Positions 1 to 9,650 are shown, counted from the first letter of the stretch. The stretch: 37,394 bases of DNA from Bremia lactucae (GCF_004359215.1 NC_090619.1:2052597-2089990); one strand, 5' to 3'. Made by a program: numbers and translations. Notes: generated by a model from the letters alone, not told the origin.

Positions 1-635
1 AATTTATTGAGTTCGACATCCCTCAAACGAGGATGACGGTGCGTCTAGCGACAGGCGCATCGATAAAAGTAATGAAACGCGTAGTAAAATTTCACTACAC
101 GTTAAGAAATTGACCTTACGAAGATGATTTCATCGTGCTGGATTTGGATGACAAATTTAATGTCATCCTAGGTTTACCTTGGCTCAGAAAATACGAGCCA
201 AGGATCAGCTAGCAGCATCGATCCGAAAAAAATGCCTGCCACTTGTTCATCAGATGGCCATCTGATGAACGTCTTGGAGCGTCCACAAGCGTGTGGATGT
301 ATTACGAGTGAGTGCGATGGCCTCACTTGTGGTACGGTCGTTAGTAAGACAGCACCAGATCACACTTTGGGGTCAGCTGTCGGCGGCTGTGCTAATACAC
401 AGGCAGCGCCGAAAGTCCACCACTCGAAGTAGTCGTGTGGATTGAGACATGAATGCACGCCTAGCGGGCGATATTCAAGGAGTATACCGATTGCCCTAAA
501 GGGACAACACGATGATCCTAGGTCGAGTAGAGAGTCGACCGGAGAAGGCCCGACTGTGATAGCGCAATCACAATCGGAAGACGTTGAGGGAAAAGGTCCC
601 CACGTACTTGAGGAGAATTAATCCCTCGGCAGTCT
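1..635 (+). pseudogene. E1 retropepsin C-terminal part and Cys-containing PR-RT linker (degenerate)
   Basis: Bases 1-215 encode the C-terminal half of an aspartic protease: residues like RMTVRLATGASI, then FIVLDLDD and VILGLPWLRKYEP, matching the protease of E7 at 36170-36350. One in-frame stop breaks it near 110. From 232 an open stretch encodes MPATCSSDGHLMNVLERPQ followed by a Cys cluster (CGCITSECDGLTC) also present in E7 and E6. After a stop at about 430 the linker continues with frame changes up to the pol N-terminal block at 636. The catalytic Asp of the protease lies left of the window. Confidence 0.7.
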
Positions 636-1512
636 GTGGATAAATCCCAGGAAGAAACCGAGACATTAAATGTCTTGGTTAATGATGGATCGAGAGTAGG
701 CGCTTCTACTCTTGATCTGTATGCGCCTCCGAAGTTAACTTCGGAGATAACTCAATTACCAACCCTAGAACCTAAGCGGTTCTTGAGAGATCTGCATGGT
801 GGGAAAATCAAGCAGATCTGCGTACTCGTCACGGAGGACGATTACGTAACCGACATTCGGTCAGCGGTAATTTTTGCAGAGAACGAACGGGTTCTCAGCA
901 GCTCATCAATGGACGAAAGTGTCCTCGGTGTGCAGACTCGGATTGAAAGATACAGTACTCAATCTTGGGAGTTACTCAAGGGAAATCCTCTATAAGAGGA
1001 TTTAATAGAATTCAGGGATGTATTCTCTGAAGCAGTTCCATGCGAGTTGCCTAAGGATAAAGGCACTCGACATGAGATCGAGCTCAAACCGGGCTCGAAG
1101 TACTGTGTCAAGAAGCAGTGGCCACTGCCTCGTGAACAAGTACTTGCGATCGATAAATTCTTTACCGATCGGGTAAAAGCGGACTATGTGAGGGGGTCAA
1201 CCTCCCCACATAGCTCTCCGACCTTCTGTGTGCGAAAGGCCGTTGGAGGGTGGCGGGTAGAGCACGCATTCAACAAACTGAATGCTCCAACAGTACCGGC
1301 TCAAACGCCGATACCGAGAAAAGACGTAATCATAGATGGTATGTCTAAGAGTACGATCTTTTCTTTTATGGATCTGATGGATGGGATCTATCAAATCCTT
1401 ATGCGTGAGCGGGACATCCCGTACACAGCAGTGAGCCCTCCCAGTGGAATGCTATGGGAATGGCTAGTGATGCCTCAGGGGCCTAGTAACGCCCCTGCAA
1501 CATTCAACAGAT
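636..1512 (+). pseudogene. E1 pol: pre-RT block and reverse transcriptase N-terminal half
   Basis: Bases 636-995 encode a conserved block before RT (QEETETLNVLV..., then LPTLEPKRFLRDLHGGKIKQ), also present in E6 and E7. A stop at 993 interrupts it. RT fingers/palm follow from about 1000: LPKDKGTRHEIELKPG, the PREQ...IDKF segment, FCVRKAVGGWR, and the palm strand FSFMDLMDGIYQI with the first catalytic Asp. It ends at WLVMPQGPSNAPATFNR (about 1512). The next RT segment, with the DD motif, is not in place: it is inverted at 1513-2485. RT copies the element RNA into cDNA in the cytoplasmic particle; here it cannot be made. Confidence 0.85.
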
Positions 1513-2485
1513 GACGGAACACTCTTAGTGAGTGTTGCAACGGTGGGATGGATTTCACTTTGGAGTGCACTGCCGACTCGAAATCGAGTCGGCGTGATAA
1601 CGCATCAGCGACGATATTAAGGTGTCCTGGTTTATATTCGACGAAAAAAATAGGAACTTTTTTGCTTGTTCCGTCTTCGATATGTGTATTCCGCGAAGAA
1701 GGATAGCTACCTCGCCATTCTTTGCGAGAGGTGTGGGATATTTACGGCCGTGCGTAATGACGCATGGTCCGTATATACGATGAAAGGTCTATCTCCGAGG
1801 TAATAAACCCTAATTTTAGCCAATGCATTTCATGGCAAGGAGTTCCTTGTCATGCACTGGGTAATTGCGTTCAGCTGGTTGCAGCTGGCGCTATTGGTAA
1901 CAGACGACGCACTCCGCGCCGTCTGTATCGTATTGCATTAACACGCAGCCGATTGCAAAATCGCTGGCTTCACAGACCACATGGAGTGGTCTGTCTTGAT
2001 CTGCAATCGCCAAGATGGGCAATTGCATCAAGCTTTGCTTGATACCTTCAAACGAACGCTGACAATCAGCGTTCCATAAAAATTTCTCGTCTTTTGGCAA
2101 GAGACGAGAGGGATGAACTGTCATCTCTGCGTAATTGCGGTAGTTCTTGTGCAAGTACGCCGCTAAATCAAGGAACTTTTTAAGTCTCTTGACATCGATT
2201 GAAACTGGCCAGTCGGTGATTGCCTTGATCTTTTCGGGATCAGGGCGCACACCGATTTACCGACGAGCAACCAAGAAGTGGTATTTCGCTAGCACCGAAT
2301 ATTCACTTCTTGAAATTTGCATACAACTTATGCTTTCGCATAAGTGTAAGAACCTGACGAAGGTGAGTTTAATGAACTTCCAAGTCCGTCTTTCCGTCCA
2401 TGGCCCGGCTATGGACGAAAACATCGTCAGAATAGATCGGTGTGAATTCTCGCATCGGTCTCAACAGATTAATTACGCATCAAAT
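1513..2485 (-). pseudogene. Inverted RT C-terminal / RNase H block of E1
   Basis: Read on the - strand this gives LLRPMREFTPIYSDDVFVHS (RT catalytic motif as YSDD), then PDPEKIKAITDWPVSIDVK, the RNase H start VVCEASDFAIGCVL, VYTDHASLRTA, and a tail VEYKPGHLNIVADALSRR. This is exactly the part missing between the + strand RT (ends 1512) and the + strand pre-integrase linker (resumes about 2486). The best reading is a simple inversion inside E1 rather than a second element. The RNase H part also carries a short insertion near 1660-1690 and frame breaks. Confidence 0.8.
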
Positions 2486-2660
2486 TTAGTTAATGACATA
2501 AAGAATACCTGCACAGAAGATAAGGACCTTCTATGATTGATGGATCATTTGATGAATCCATACGATAACCCTTTTAAAGTATTACCGGCTTCATATTGAC
2601 GGTCATCCGATCGATATAAAGGCGACAACATGCAACGGCTTATTGTATTACAGAGCCGTT
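2486..2660 (+). pseudogene. E1 pol linker between RNase H and integrase
   Basis: The + strand resumes with residues like VNDIKNTCTEDKDLL and LMDHLMNPYDNPFKVLPASY, the usual spacer between RNase H and the integrase zinc finger. It then reaches CNGLLYYRAVTG. The same section in E6 is at about 25735-25900 on the - strand. One in-frame stop (TGA at about 2533) and a frame change are visible. It is cut at about 2660 by a B-family fragment. Confidence 0.65.
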
Positions 2661-2845
2661 ACCGGGATTTACCCGCGCAAGCGGGCGAAATTAATTCGCT
2701 GCGTCCGCTGTTTCGTCGCATTTGAATGCGGTTAAATGCGGCGCGTGAATTCCGCCACTGGGAGCATCGCTTTGGTGTCTGAGCACACACACTGCGTAAA
2801 ACGTCTTCAATGACGCGATTAAGACACTTCACATTTGGCATCTTC
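2661..2845 (-). mobile_element. Short B-family integrase fragment inserted in E1
   Basis: On the - strand, residues LNRVIEDVLRSVCAQTPKRC are a piece of the B-family integrase (compare RVNRVIEDNLRGGCAQTPKR at about 19940-20010 in E5). It lies between two + strand parts of E1 pol and is only about 100-180 bp long. The rest of the stretch (2661-2750) is not recognised. It looks like filler DNA captured during break repair rather than a full insertion. Confidence 0.55.
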
Positions 2846-4462
2846 CTCCACCGACTACGCGGAAGGAAGAAAGCCAAGTTTATTGTACGACACTCCACGT
2901 GTCGTCGTCCCAACTCACAATGATAGGCGCTTGCGCGTCACGTATGAGTGTCACGATGCTCCAACAAGTGGGCATCGTGGACGTGAGTTAAACTTATCTC
3001 ACAGTAAGTCGCGAATTTTACTGGCCCCGCCAGTATCAGTCTGTGCGCAAGTACATTCGTGCTTGCAAGGTATGTCAACGGGTGAAGCCTAGCTCTTCAT
3101 CCCGTGCACATCTTCAACCTCTACCACTTCCGGCAGAGTGTTGGCAGTCCGTATATATGGACTTCGTGAGTTAAACTTATCTCACAGTAAGTCGTGAATT
3201 TTACTGGCCCCGCCAGTATCAGTCTGTGCGCAAGTACATTCGTGCTTGCAAGGTATGTCAACGGGTGAAGCCTAGCTCTTCATCCCGTGCACATCTTCAA
3301 CCTCTACCATTTCCGGCAGAGTGTTGGCAGTCCGTATATATGTGATCGTCTTCGGAGAATCCGAAGACGATCACAAAAACAATGGAATCCTTGTTTTTGT
3401 AAAAAGATTCAGCAAGATGGTACACCTTGCTGCGGTACCAGAGTCGATTACGGCCCCGGGTTGTGCTTGTGTTTTTATCAACACGGTATTCAAATTCCCT
3501 TGTTACTCCGTGAATTGGTTTCGGATAGAGATCCACGATTCAAGGCGAAGTTCTGGCAATCCGTGTTCCGATCCCTCGGAACACGGCTGACTATGTCAAC
3601 ATCCGATCACCCGGAAACGGATGGTCAAACAGAACGCGTAAATCGCGTCCTCGAAGAGATACTTCGAGGTTACGTCCAATCGTATCCGAATTGGAGCGAG
3701 TTTTTACCGATGGTCGAATTCGCCATTAATAATTCGGTGCATGCGTCTACAACGCATACACCGTTCTTCGTGAAAGGCTTACACCATCCACGTATACCCG
3801 CCCACTTAGAGGGATCCGCTAGTTTAAGGAGGAGGTGGACTGGCACGAGCAAAACCATTTCCGGCTCATACTCATCACGCGTCGAAGTTAACAACGACGC
3901 GAATGATGTCGATGTCGAAGAAATCGACATCGAAGATGAGATAGATCTCATGGCAGTACGCACAAAGCGTACTGATAAAGAAAAAATAAATGAGTCGGCA
4001 GAAGAATTCCTGCTAATTCGACAATCAATGATCCGTTTTGTTCAGAATATCATTGCTAACGCAGTGGGCCGACTGAAACGGAATGCGGACGAACACGGAA
4101 GAGCAAATGTTCATTCATTTAAAATTAATGATCTAGTGCTACTCTCCACGGTAAACTTACCTAAGTGTTTAGTCACTAATGTGGGTAGCAGTAAACTACT
4201 ACCCAAGTTCATTGGGCCTTTCCGTGTACTGCATCACAGAGGCAATGCGTACACAATAGAATTGCCACGGAGGATGCGAACGCATCCTACGTTTTACGTT
4301 GGTCGGCCTCGCCCGTACCATCAGTACGCGGCTTCTTCCAAGGACGGATCTGACCACCCTTTTCAAGAATCCCTAAAAATTTCTTGCGATCGCGAGCCAG
4401 ATTCTAATGTTGAATCTGGAGTTTATCATGCCGGTTTTCGAATATCCTCGAAACCGCGATGA
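2846..4462 (+). pseudogene. E1 integrase (zinc finger, core, GPF tail), frameshifted
   Basis: The HHCC zinc finger starts with VTYECHDAPTSGHRGRE; the CKVC part is read again twice because of a 183-bp duplication (2983-3348). The catalytic core from about 3340 includes VSDRDPRFKAKFW (second Asp) and STSDHPETDGQTERVNRVLE (catalytic Glu region). The first Asp region (MDFV) is disrupted at the duplication junction. The C-terminal part carries an acidic spacer, then NDLVLLSTVNLP and LLPKFIGPFRVLHHRGNAY (GPY/F module), and ends at 4462 without a chromodomain. The longest open frame is 3287-4462. Its last 37 bases overlap, on the other strand, the end of the antisense ORF. Confidence 0.85.
2983..3342 (+). 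repeat. 183-bp direct tandem duplication in E1 integrase
   Basis: About 177 bases from 2983 recur from 3166 with only two differences, both C/T. The unit starts GTGAGTTAAACTTATCTCAC and ends at GGCAGTCCGTATATATG. The copies are nearly identical, so the duplication is much younger than the decay around it. Confidence 0.95.
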
Positions 4463-6024
4463 GCTGACGACAGCTCATCACGAACAGCGTGATATTTCCG
4501 TTCGTACTCCAACATGGAGTAGGCACTCTTCGAACGGTCTTCCAACCGCTCGATATGGTGAGTCTGCACCGTCTGCTCCAACGAGCGACGCTTGCCGCGC
4601 TCGTGGTCAAGTTCTTCCTCCAATCATGAAGGAAGTGATCGATTTTGTCGATCCTCGACATTAGATCCGACACCTGGTTCGGATCTAATTTTCCCTCCTC
4701 CACCACAACCTTTGGTGGATTCCCAAGGTGGTCAACGTTTTTTGTGTGGAGCTAATTAGAAACCACCATGATGTGAAGGGGCAGCGAACGAGTTATCTTG
4801 TTTGCTGGCGTGGTTATCCACATTCACATGACAGCTAAGAACCTCGTTTCCAGCTTGTTACTGACGTTGAGGGCCTCGTCCGTCAGTATGACAAGACCCA
4901 TCCGATGGTTCAGAAGGCCCATCGGAAAACACGCGCCCCTGGTGCATGTAAATCGATTGCAAAACGTCAATCGTATCCCACGTCTCAATAGAGATGCGAG
5001 CCCTTCCCCAGGGCGAAGAAAGGGAATAGACATCCCCTTTTACCCTCTTCGAGTTGTCTACACAACACGGACAGGGATCACCCCACGTGAGGCATGGAAG
5101 TCCAGCCTCACGTGACAACCGATGCAATTTATACTTTGCACCGGTTGGAGTTCTTTTCTCAAACTTAACACGATTCGCGTTAAGTTTTTGAAGCCAAGCT
5201 TCGCGTCCAATGTCTTTAACATTGCGAATGAACGCACTCCAAGCTTGCATAAGCGAGACTTTATCTCGCTTATTATTGCCACTAAACCATCGATGCTTTA
5301 GAAAAGCATCGAGATAGAAATCTTCCTCAGCGCGAAAGTTCTTCGCGCTGGGATCAAGGCCATGTAGCTTTGTCGCAATAAATAAAGGATATTTATTGTG
5401 TGGAGTAGTTTCTCCAGACAAGCTATTAATGAGCCTTTCTGGCAAAAGCCACGGCTTCTTTTCAGGGGCGAGATTAGACATTTTACTGTCATCACTCCCC
5501 TGAGTGGTACCCGCTGAAGTAGGGGTACCACGAGGACTTTTCTTACGATGGCTTACGCCACCGTCGTCACCTTGCACAGAAACACGTGCAGGTGATCGTA
5601 TGGGAGACCGTACGAAAGATCGTACGGGCGATGAGGGATCATCCTCATCGTCGGAACCAAATAGACTGTTCACACGTCTATCGGAATGAGCCGTCTCATT
5701 CGAAGGCTCATAATCAGCCGCCTGACGGGTATCAGGCGACTGTTCCATCCTCCCCGAGTCGGCCATTTCGTCCGACTCGCACTCATAATCGACCTCTAAA
5801 GAGGGGTCGTACTCACGTGGTGAATCACCACGTGCACTCGCAACACCAAGTGTTGTGCGAGTGGAAGACACTACGGTAGACGGAACGTCTACCGCAAGAG
5901 ATAACAATGCGTCACCCGCGGCTGCACGAACCGCAGCCGAAGGTTCAGCACTATCTTCACCCCGCATGAATTGTTCCTTCATGCGATGGAATTTAAAATG
6001 ATGGATCTGACCAATCAAAAACAT
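4426..6024 (-). CDS. Antisense ORF of family-A element E1 (unknown protein with C-terminal coiled coil)
   Basis: First ATG at 6024, 78 nt from the 3' LTR and in a frame opened by a TAG at 6063; open to 4858, then one frameshift and stop (about 4850-4830) before a last segment ending at 4426. The product would be about 530 residues. From the N-terminus: a basic/hydrophobic start (MFLIGQIHHFKFHRMKEQF), a long acidic Ser/Pro-rich region with SLFGSDDEDD, a Ser/Arg-Pro stretch (VRSFVRSPIRSPARV), a middle region (PWLLPERLINSLSG, EEDFYLDAF), a Cys group (GLPCLTWGDPCPCC), and a charged predicted coiled coil (ELDHERGKRRSLEQTVQ onward). No family is recognised. A diverged homologue lies in E6 (22921-24433) in the same antisense place. 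Function unknown; it is not gag, since gag and zinc knuckle lie at the other end of these elements. Confidence 0.7.
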
Positions 6025-6088
6025 TTTAAAAATTAAGTGGTCATTTAGCGACCACTCCACCTAATGACATTCAGAGTGATTGTCGTTT

Positions 6089-6101
6089 AAGGGAGGGGTG
6101 A
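6089..6101 (+). promoter_or_regulatory. Polypurine tract of E1
   Basis: AAGGGAGGGGTGA abuts the LTR start TGTAACGGGG. This is the second-strand primer site and shows that the adjacent LTR is the 3' LTR of a + strand element. Confidence 0.8.
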
Positions 6102-6551
6102 TGTAACGGGGTGTATCGTTACATGAAATTAACAATAAAAGGTTGTTAATTAATATTATCCAAAAGGTAGATAATATTTGGAGGAAATTACTTTAAATAG
6201 TAATTTCCTGAATTCTTATCCATAAATAGGTATAGACCATTATGTCTATTTATTCCGCAAACTAATCAGCTGTAGAAGTAATCAAAGAGAGTTACGAGAT
6301 AAGATAGAGAAGAATTCATTTACATGTTTAGGATTAGTTTATAGTTAAGACAACATTTACAAAGATAGATTAACAAGACACTTAACTATATTAATACAGT
6401 TTTCATTTTACACTCTTAAGCTAACTTGCCTTAAGAGAAGTCTTCCTCTATACGTACAGTGTACGTCACCTAACGAGAGGCACCACTCACATCTGAAGCA
6501 GTGTGAAGTGGACTTGTACTGAAACAGTACATGTCGCAGTGCCCCGTTACA
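6102..6551 (+). repeat. 3' LTR of E1 (family A, 450 bp)
   Basis: Begins TGTAACGGGG and ends CCCCGTTACA, a perfect 10-bp terminal inverted pair. It is AT-rich with a perfect 10-bp-arm palindrome at 6183-6208. Identical in length to the copy at 15451-15900. Immediately beyond it starts the truncated B-family LTR at 6552, with no unique DNA between. Confidence 0.93.
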
Positions 6552-7019
6552 TCGCTCCTAAAGGCAGAGGAAGACTTTCAGCATAGAGTCGCTTAATTCT
6601 ATTTAACTAATGGGTTTAACAACTCAGGGAGTCGTACAAGCTATTAAAACTAAAGGAATCATAGTTTAAGGGATTCAGGGGCTCGTAGAATCAAGTGGCA
6701 ACTAGTACTCAAGCGTATATACCTTAGAAAGGCTTCTATCTCTTACAGATCACTGCGCAAGCCTTAGGAAGGCACTTAACGCTTTAAGATCAAAAGGGGA
6801 ATTGCACTTTATTTAATTATTTAATCTAAAACATTTCTTTATCTAATTTATTTATAGATTTTGGCCGCCAGATTTATATCTGGCGGCGACCACATTTGTT
6901 ACCCATTATAAATGGGATTTAAGTAATTAACTATTTTAGATAGGATAAAAGGGCATTTTACCCATAAAGCAAAGTACCACCACAACAACGGTTCTCCAAC
7001 CGATGTGTGCCTCATTACA
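6552..7019 (-). repeat. 3' LTR of E2 (family B), outer end truncated
   Basis: Its inner end reads TGTAATGAGGCACACATCGG on the - strand. It matches the + strand LTRs at 13512 and 21916. The outer end should read TGTAGCGGAGCTACC (as at 13125) but only TCGCTCC onward is present, directly after the E1 LTR. A palindrome GCCGCCAGAT-TTAT-ATCTGGCGGC lies at 6864-6887. Confidence 0.9.
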
Positions 7020-7028
7020 CCCTCCCCC
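7020..7028 (-). promoter_or_regulatory. Polypurine tract of E2
   Basis: On the - strand, GGGGGAGGG directly precedes the LTR start TGTAATG. It fixes this as the 3' LTR and the element direction as - . Confidence 0.8.
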
Positions 7029-7061
7029 ATCAGGCTGTAGACACCGAGTGACAACATTCGC

Positions 7062-7079
7062 TTCATTTCCTCTTTGAGG
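7062..7079 (+). promoter_or_regulatory. Initiator-like motif upstream of the E2 antisense ORF
   Basis: TTCATTTCCTCTTTGAGG resembles the oomycete initiator consensus (TCATTYYN core). It lies about 50-70 nt before the antisense ATG and outside the LTR. The same motif is kept in E5 at 21857-21874 on the - strand. Candidate antisense start site only. Confidence 0.35.
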
Positions 7080-7129
7080 TTGGAACTTAAATAGCTAACC
7101 GTTCGGTTGTGTTTTATTTCCTTTGTCTC

Positions 7130-8446
7130 ATGACAATTAAGCGTGAGTCACAGACTCTTAGTACCTTCGTCGACGATGAGTGGATGGTGGACTTTAAAAG
7201 TCACTCTCCATCAGAGGATCAGGAGAAAGAGCGTCGTGCTTACACGCCTTCGTCTCCGGATGAACGTCGGCGGGCCCCGAATCCGTTCTCAGAACGTGGT
7301 GCCGCTGATGTCTTAACTGCATTGAGCAGGACACGGGACCCTGAGTCCAACATCATTACTACTCCGCTCGATGAAGAGCAAGAGCAAGCAATCCTCATAG
7401 AGAAACAAGCTCGTCGTTGAGCTGCCGAGATAGCGAAATTTAAAGCTCACAGTGAATACAGATTCACTCCGCTTAGTGCCAATGAGCGTCTCAAAGAGAT
7501 AGCGGATCACAGCTTGGGCATCTGGATCTCCGGTGACCCGGCGACGACGCCGGAGGAGATCGCTGCTCGCGGCGTTCTTCATGAGCTATACCGTATGCCA
7601 AAGGTAATGACGCGAAGTCAGTATCTGACGCGTTTACATGATCAAGCCCATGGGGCTTCGGTGACCTCCGTGAGGGATATTCCGATCGTTTTGTTTCCAA
7701 ACGAAACAAGGAGTGAAAACGAAGTCTCATTTGAGAACTGGGTCCACCGGGCCCGCCGCCTTCGTAATATTTGGAATACTAGAGTCTGCGGATATGGCTG
7801 ATGTTCGTTTAGAACGGATGCTTCACTTCGATTTCGCTAAGCTTAAGGCGAAAGGCCAGTTACGTTCGGCACTTACGCCACAAAACGAAGAAAGGCCTAG
7901 CCAGTATTTCAGTGCTTCGGTTGACCGTACAACCAAGGATCGAAGCCGCACTGAGGCTATAGATCCACCTAATCCCACGTCTAGTGGTGGAAAGCGTCGT
8001 TTGACGCGAGTTGACCCTGAGCTTGGCGCTCAGAAACGTCAACGGCGTACGAGCAATCTTGCCGAAGAGGTACCTCGAACCCCCAAGAGTTTTCAGTAGA
8101 GGGGTTCACCCGATACTGGTATTGGCCCTTACGACGACATCGCTTTAAAAGTTCTCCACGTGAAATTGAAGGTTCCCTCACGCATAAAGCAGCGCGGGAG
8201 GGGTCCGAATCTTGACGGAAGCATTTGATGCTCCAACGCACGATGTGCAACTTCTTCACGAGGGCCTTGCTCGGGTTTAGTGCTCTTTTCTTGAGGCGGT
8301 TCAGAACCGTCTTTCGATGCTGGAGCGTCACCTCGTTTAGAGGGTCAGCTTGACATTCTCGTGAGGATGCAGCAATCTGCGGCACGACCGCCTGTCTCGG
8401 CGCAAGCGCTTTAAGTCCACGTAGGAAGGGTCCCGACATGGCTTAA
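7130..8446 (+). CDS. Antisense ORF of family-B element E2 (unknown protein with C-terminal coiled coil)
   Basis: ATG at 7130, 111 nt inside the 3' LTR. The E2 reading has nonsense codons (TGA at 7418, TAG at about 8098) and a 2-nt frameshift near 7780, so it is a damaged copy. Otherwise the protein is readable to a TAA at 8444, about 435 residues. N-terminal: MTIKRESQTLSTF, an acidic Ser/Pro stretch (SPSEDQEKERR...SPDERRRAPNPF), GAADVLTALSRT. Middle: GIWISGDPATTPEEIAARG, SFENWVHRARRLRNIW, ADVRLERMLHFDFAKLK, a basic KRQRRT patch that could be a nuclear signal. C-terminal: heptad-like coiled coil (best seen in E5). E5 (20508-21806) and E4 (16408-16997) carry homologues ending at the same MA-stop. 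Its last ~460 bases lie antisense to integrase tail and chromodomain codons. Function unknown. Confidence 0.7.
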
Positions 8447-8900
8447 GCAAGCCAACGTAGAACACTAGGTGTGTACGCAGATTGCTAGAAAGGTTTTGCG
8501 TGTAAGCCAGGCCCTTCTTGGCCACGACCGTATGGTCCAATAAAGCGCGGGTGCAATTTGGTCTTGAAGACTGCGGAAACCAAGTTAGTAGGTAGATTTT
8601 AGCGTTTATAAAACTCGGTCTCCAACCACATAAGAATTAATACAGCTTCTGGCTTTAACATCTGCTTGTTCTTTTTTTTGTCTTGGTTATCAGCCATCTT
8701 GTCCCGTACATGTCTTAAGACACTTTATCGCGTCGCAAGAGACTCGCTTACTGTTTCCGAACGGTAACAGGGCTGATATCAGCAAGCCTATCAGCTAATT
8801 CTCCCCCACCAAGCCCTGAACCACGCAGCCGTATCATTGATGAAACGCGTGGGTGGGTGAGACCGTTGACATAGAACGGAGTATAGCCTGTAGAGGCATG
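7980..8900 (-). pseudogene. E2 integrase C-terminal region and degenerate chromodomain
   Basis: Reads VVAKKGLAYTQNLSSNLRTHLVFYVGLLKPCRDPS, the integrase tail, then a variable linker, then RRKGQYQY...NSWGFEVPLRQDCSYAVDVSE (about 8020-8140), a chromodomain in which the YLIKW core is lost (YRVN). It ends in a TAG at 7980. Chromodomains of this class steer integration toward marked chromatin. Part 8540-8900 encodes the DMYGRQSQ-like pre-tail region with frameshifts. The whole tail lies antisense to the ORF at 7130-8446. Confidence 0.8.
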
Positions 8901-9650
8901 TACAGCGTTTTTTAGCGCACTCTACCACTGGGACCATTGAGCTTCAGCGCTTTGGTGTCCGAGCAAACACACTGAGTAAAACGATCCCAATGACGCGATT
9001 GGCACGCTTAGTGTGATCATCGTTCTGCGATGGTCCGCGGTGGATATGTCCAATCTGGTGCCATGCACTCGAAAAATCGATTTCCAGAATTTATCCGTGA
9101 AACGGGGGTCCCGATCAGAGACAATCACCGCTGGCAAACCGTGTTGTCAAAACACGCGATCGATGAACAGCCTTGCTGTACCTTCAGTATCAATGGTATC
9201 CGGCACAGCCGCTAAATGAGCCAATTTGCTCAATGGATCAACAAAGACCACTATGCCAGAGTTACCGGCCAAATCTTTCGGTAGACCGAAAACAAAATCC
9301 ATACTATTGGACTCCCAACAACCTATGGGTACGGGAAGGCTCGTCAGTAACGCAACAGCATGCGCCGAAGGTTTGACCCGTTGGCAAGTTTCGCATGTGC
9401 GAACATATGTGCTGACCCATTTGTAAAGTTTGGGCCACCAATAAATCTGGCTTATAGAGCCGTAGGTCTTTTCTTTTCCAAGATGGAAACCAAGGACAGT
9501 GCGTGTGCCTCATAACGGATTCGGTTCTTCAGATCCTCATCATGAGGAACAACGACACGCGCAAGGTCCGCAGTGTCCGTGCAATAAAGCAACAGGCCGT
9601 TATCGATAAAAAAACGATGTAACCTCGCACGCAAACGTGCCAGCAATTTA
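8901..9650 (-). pseudogene. E2 integrase zinc finger and catalytic core (degenerate)
   Basis: From high to low coordinates: VVVPHDEDLKNRIRYEAH (start of zinc finger), a broken Cys part, the core with AVIVSDRDPRFTDKFWKSIF (second catalytic Asp) and GTRLDISTADHRR, after which a frameshift removes the QTERVNR Glu region from frame. Compare the near-intact core in E5 (19627-20091). Confidence 0.8.

Larger units (their letters stand above)
1..6551 (+). mobile_element. E1: family-A Ty3/gypsy retrotransposon, 5' part outside window
   Basis: Reading + : end of protease, PR-RT linker, RT, an inverted RT-RNase H block, integrase, then polypurine tract and 3' LTR (6102-6551). Positions 1-1186 match 36146-37394 of element E7 closely, so both are the same family. 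The 5' LTR and gag lie left of the window. No chromodomain is seen after the GPF-type integrase tail. Multiple frameshifts and stops, an inversion, a tandem duplication and a foreign B-family fragment show it is dead. An additional ORF (4426-6024) lies on the opposite strand between pol and the 3' LTR. Confidence 0.9.

Noticed and set aside
3297..3963. Minus-strand open frames under the E1 integrase
   Set aside because: They mirror integrase codons on the + strand, share nothing with other copies and lack a homologous start or stop.
6060..6101. Bases beside the LTR at 6102 as a primer binding site of a - strand element
   Set aside because: They form a polypurine tract on the + strand and lack any TGG start; true primer sites (TGGTAGCAC) follow the 5' LTRs.
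7130..8446. The + strand ORF next to the E2 3' LTR as gag of a + strand element
   Set aside because: The polypurine tract, primer site and recognisable gag/knuckle (12187-13064) show that the element runs on the - strand; this ORF is antisense.
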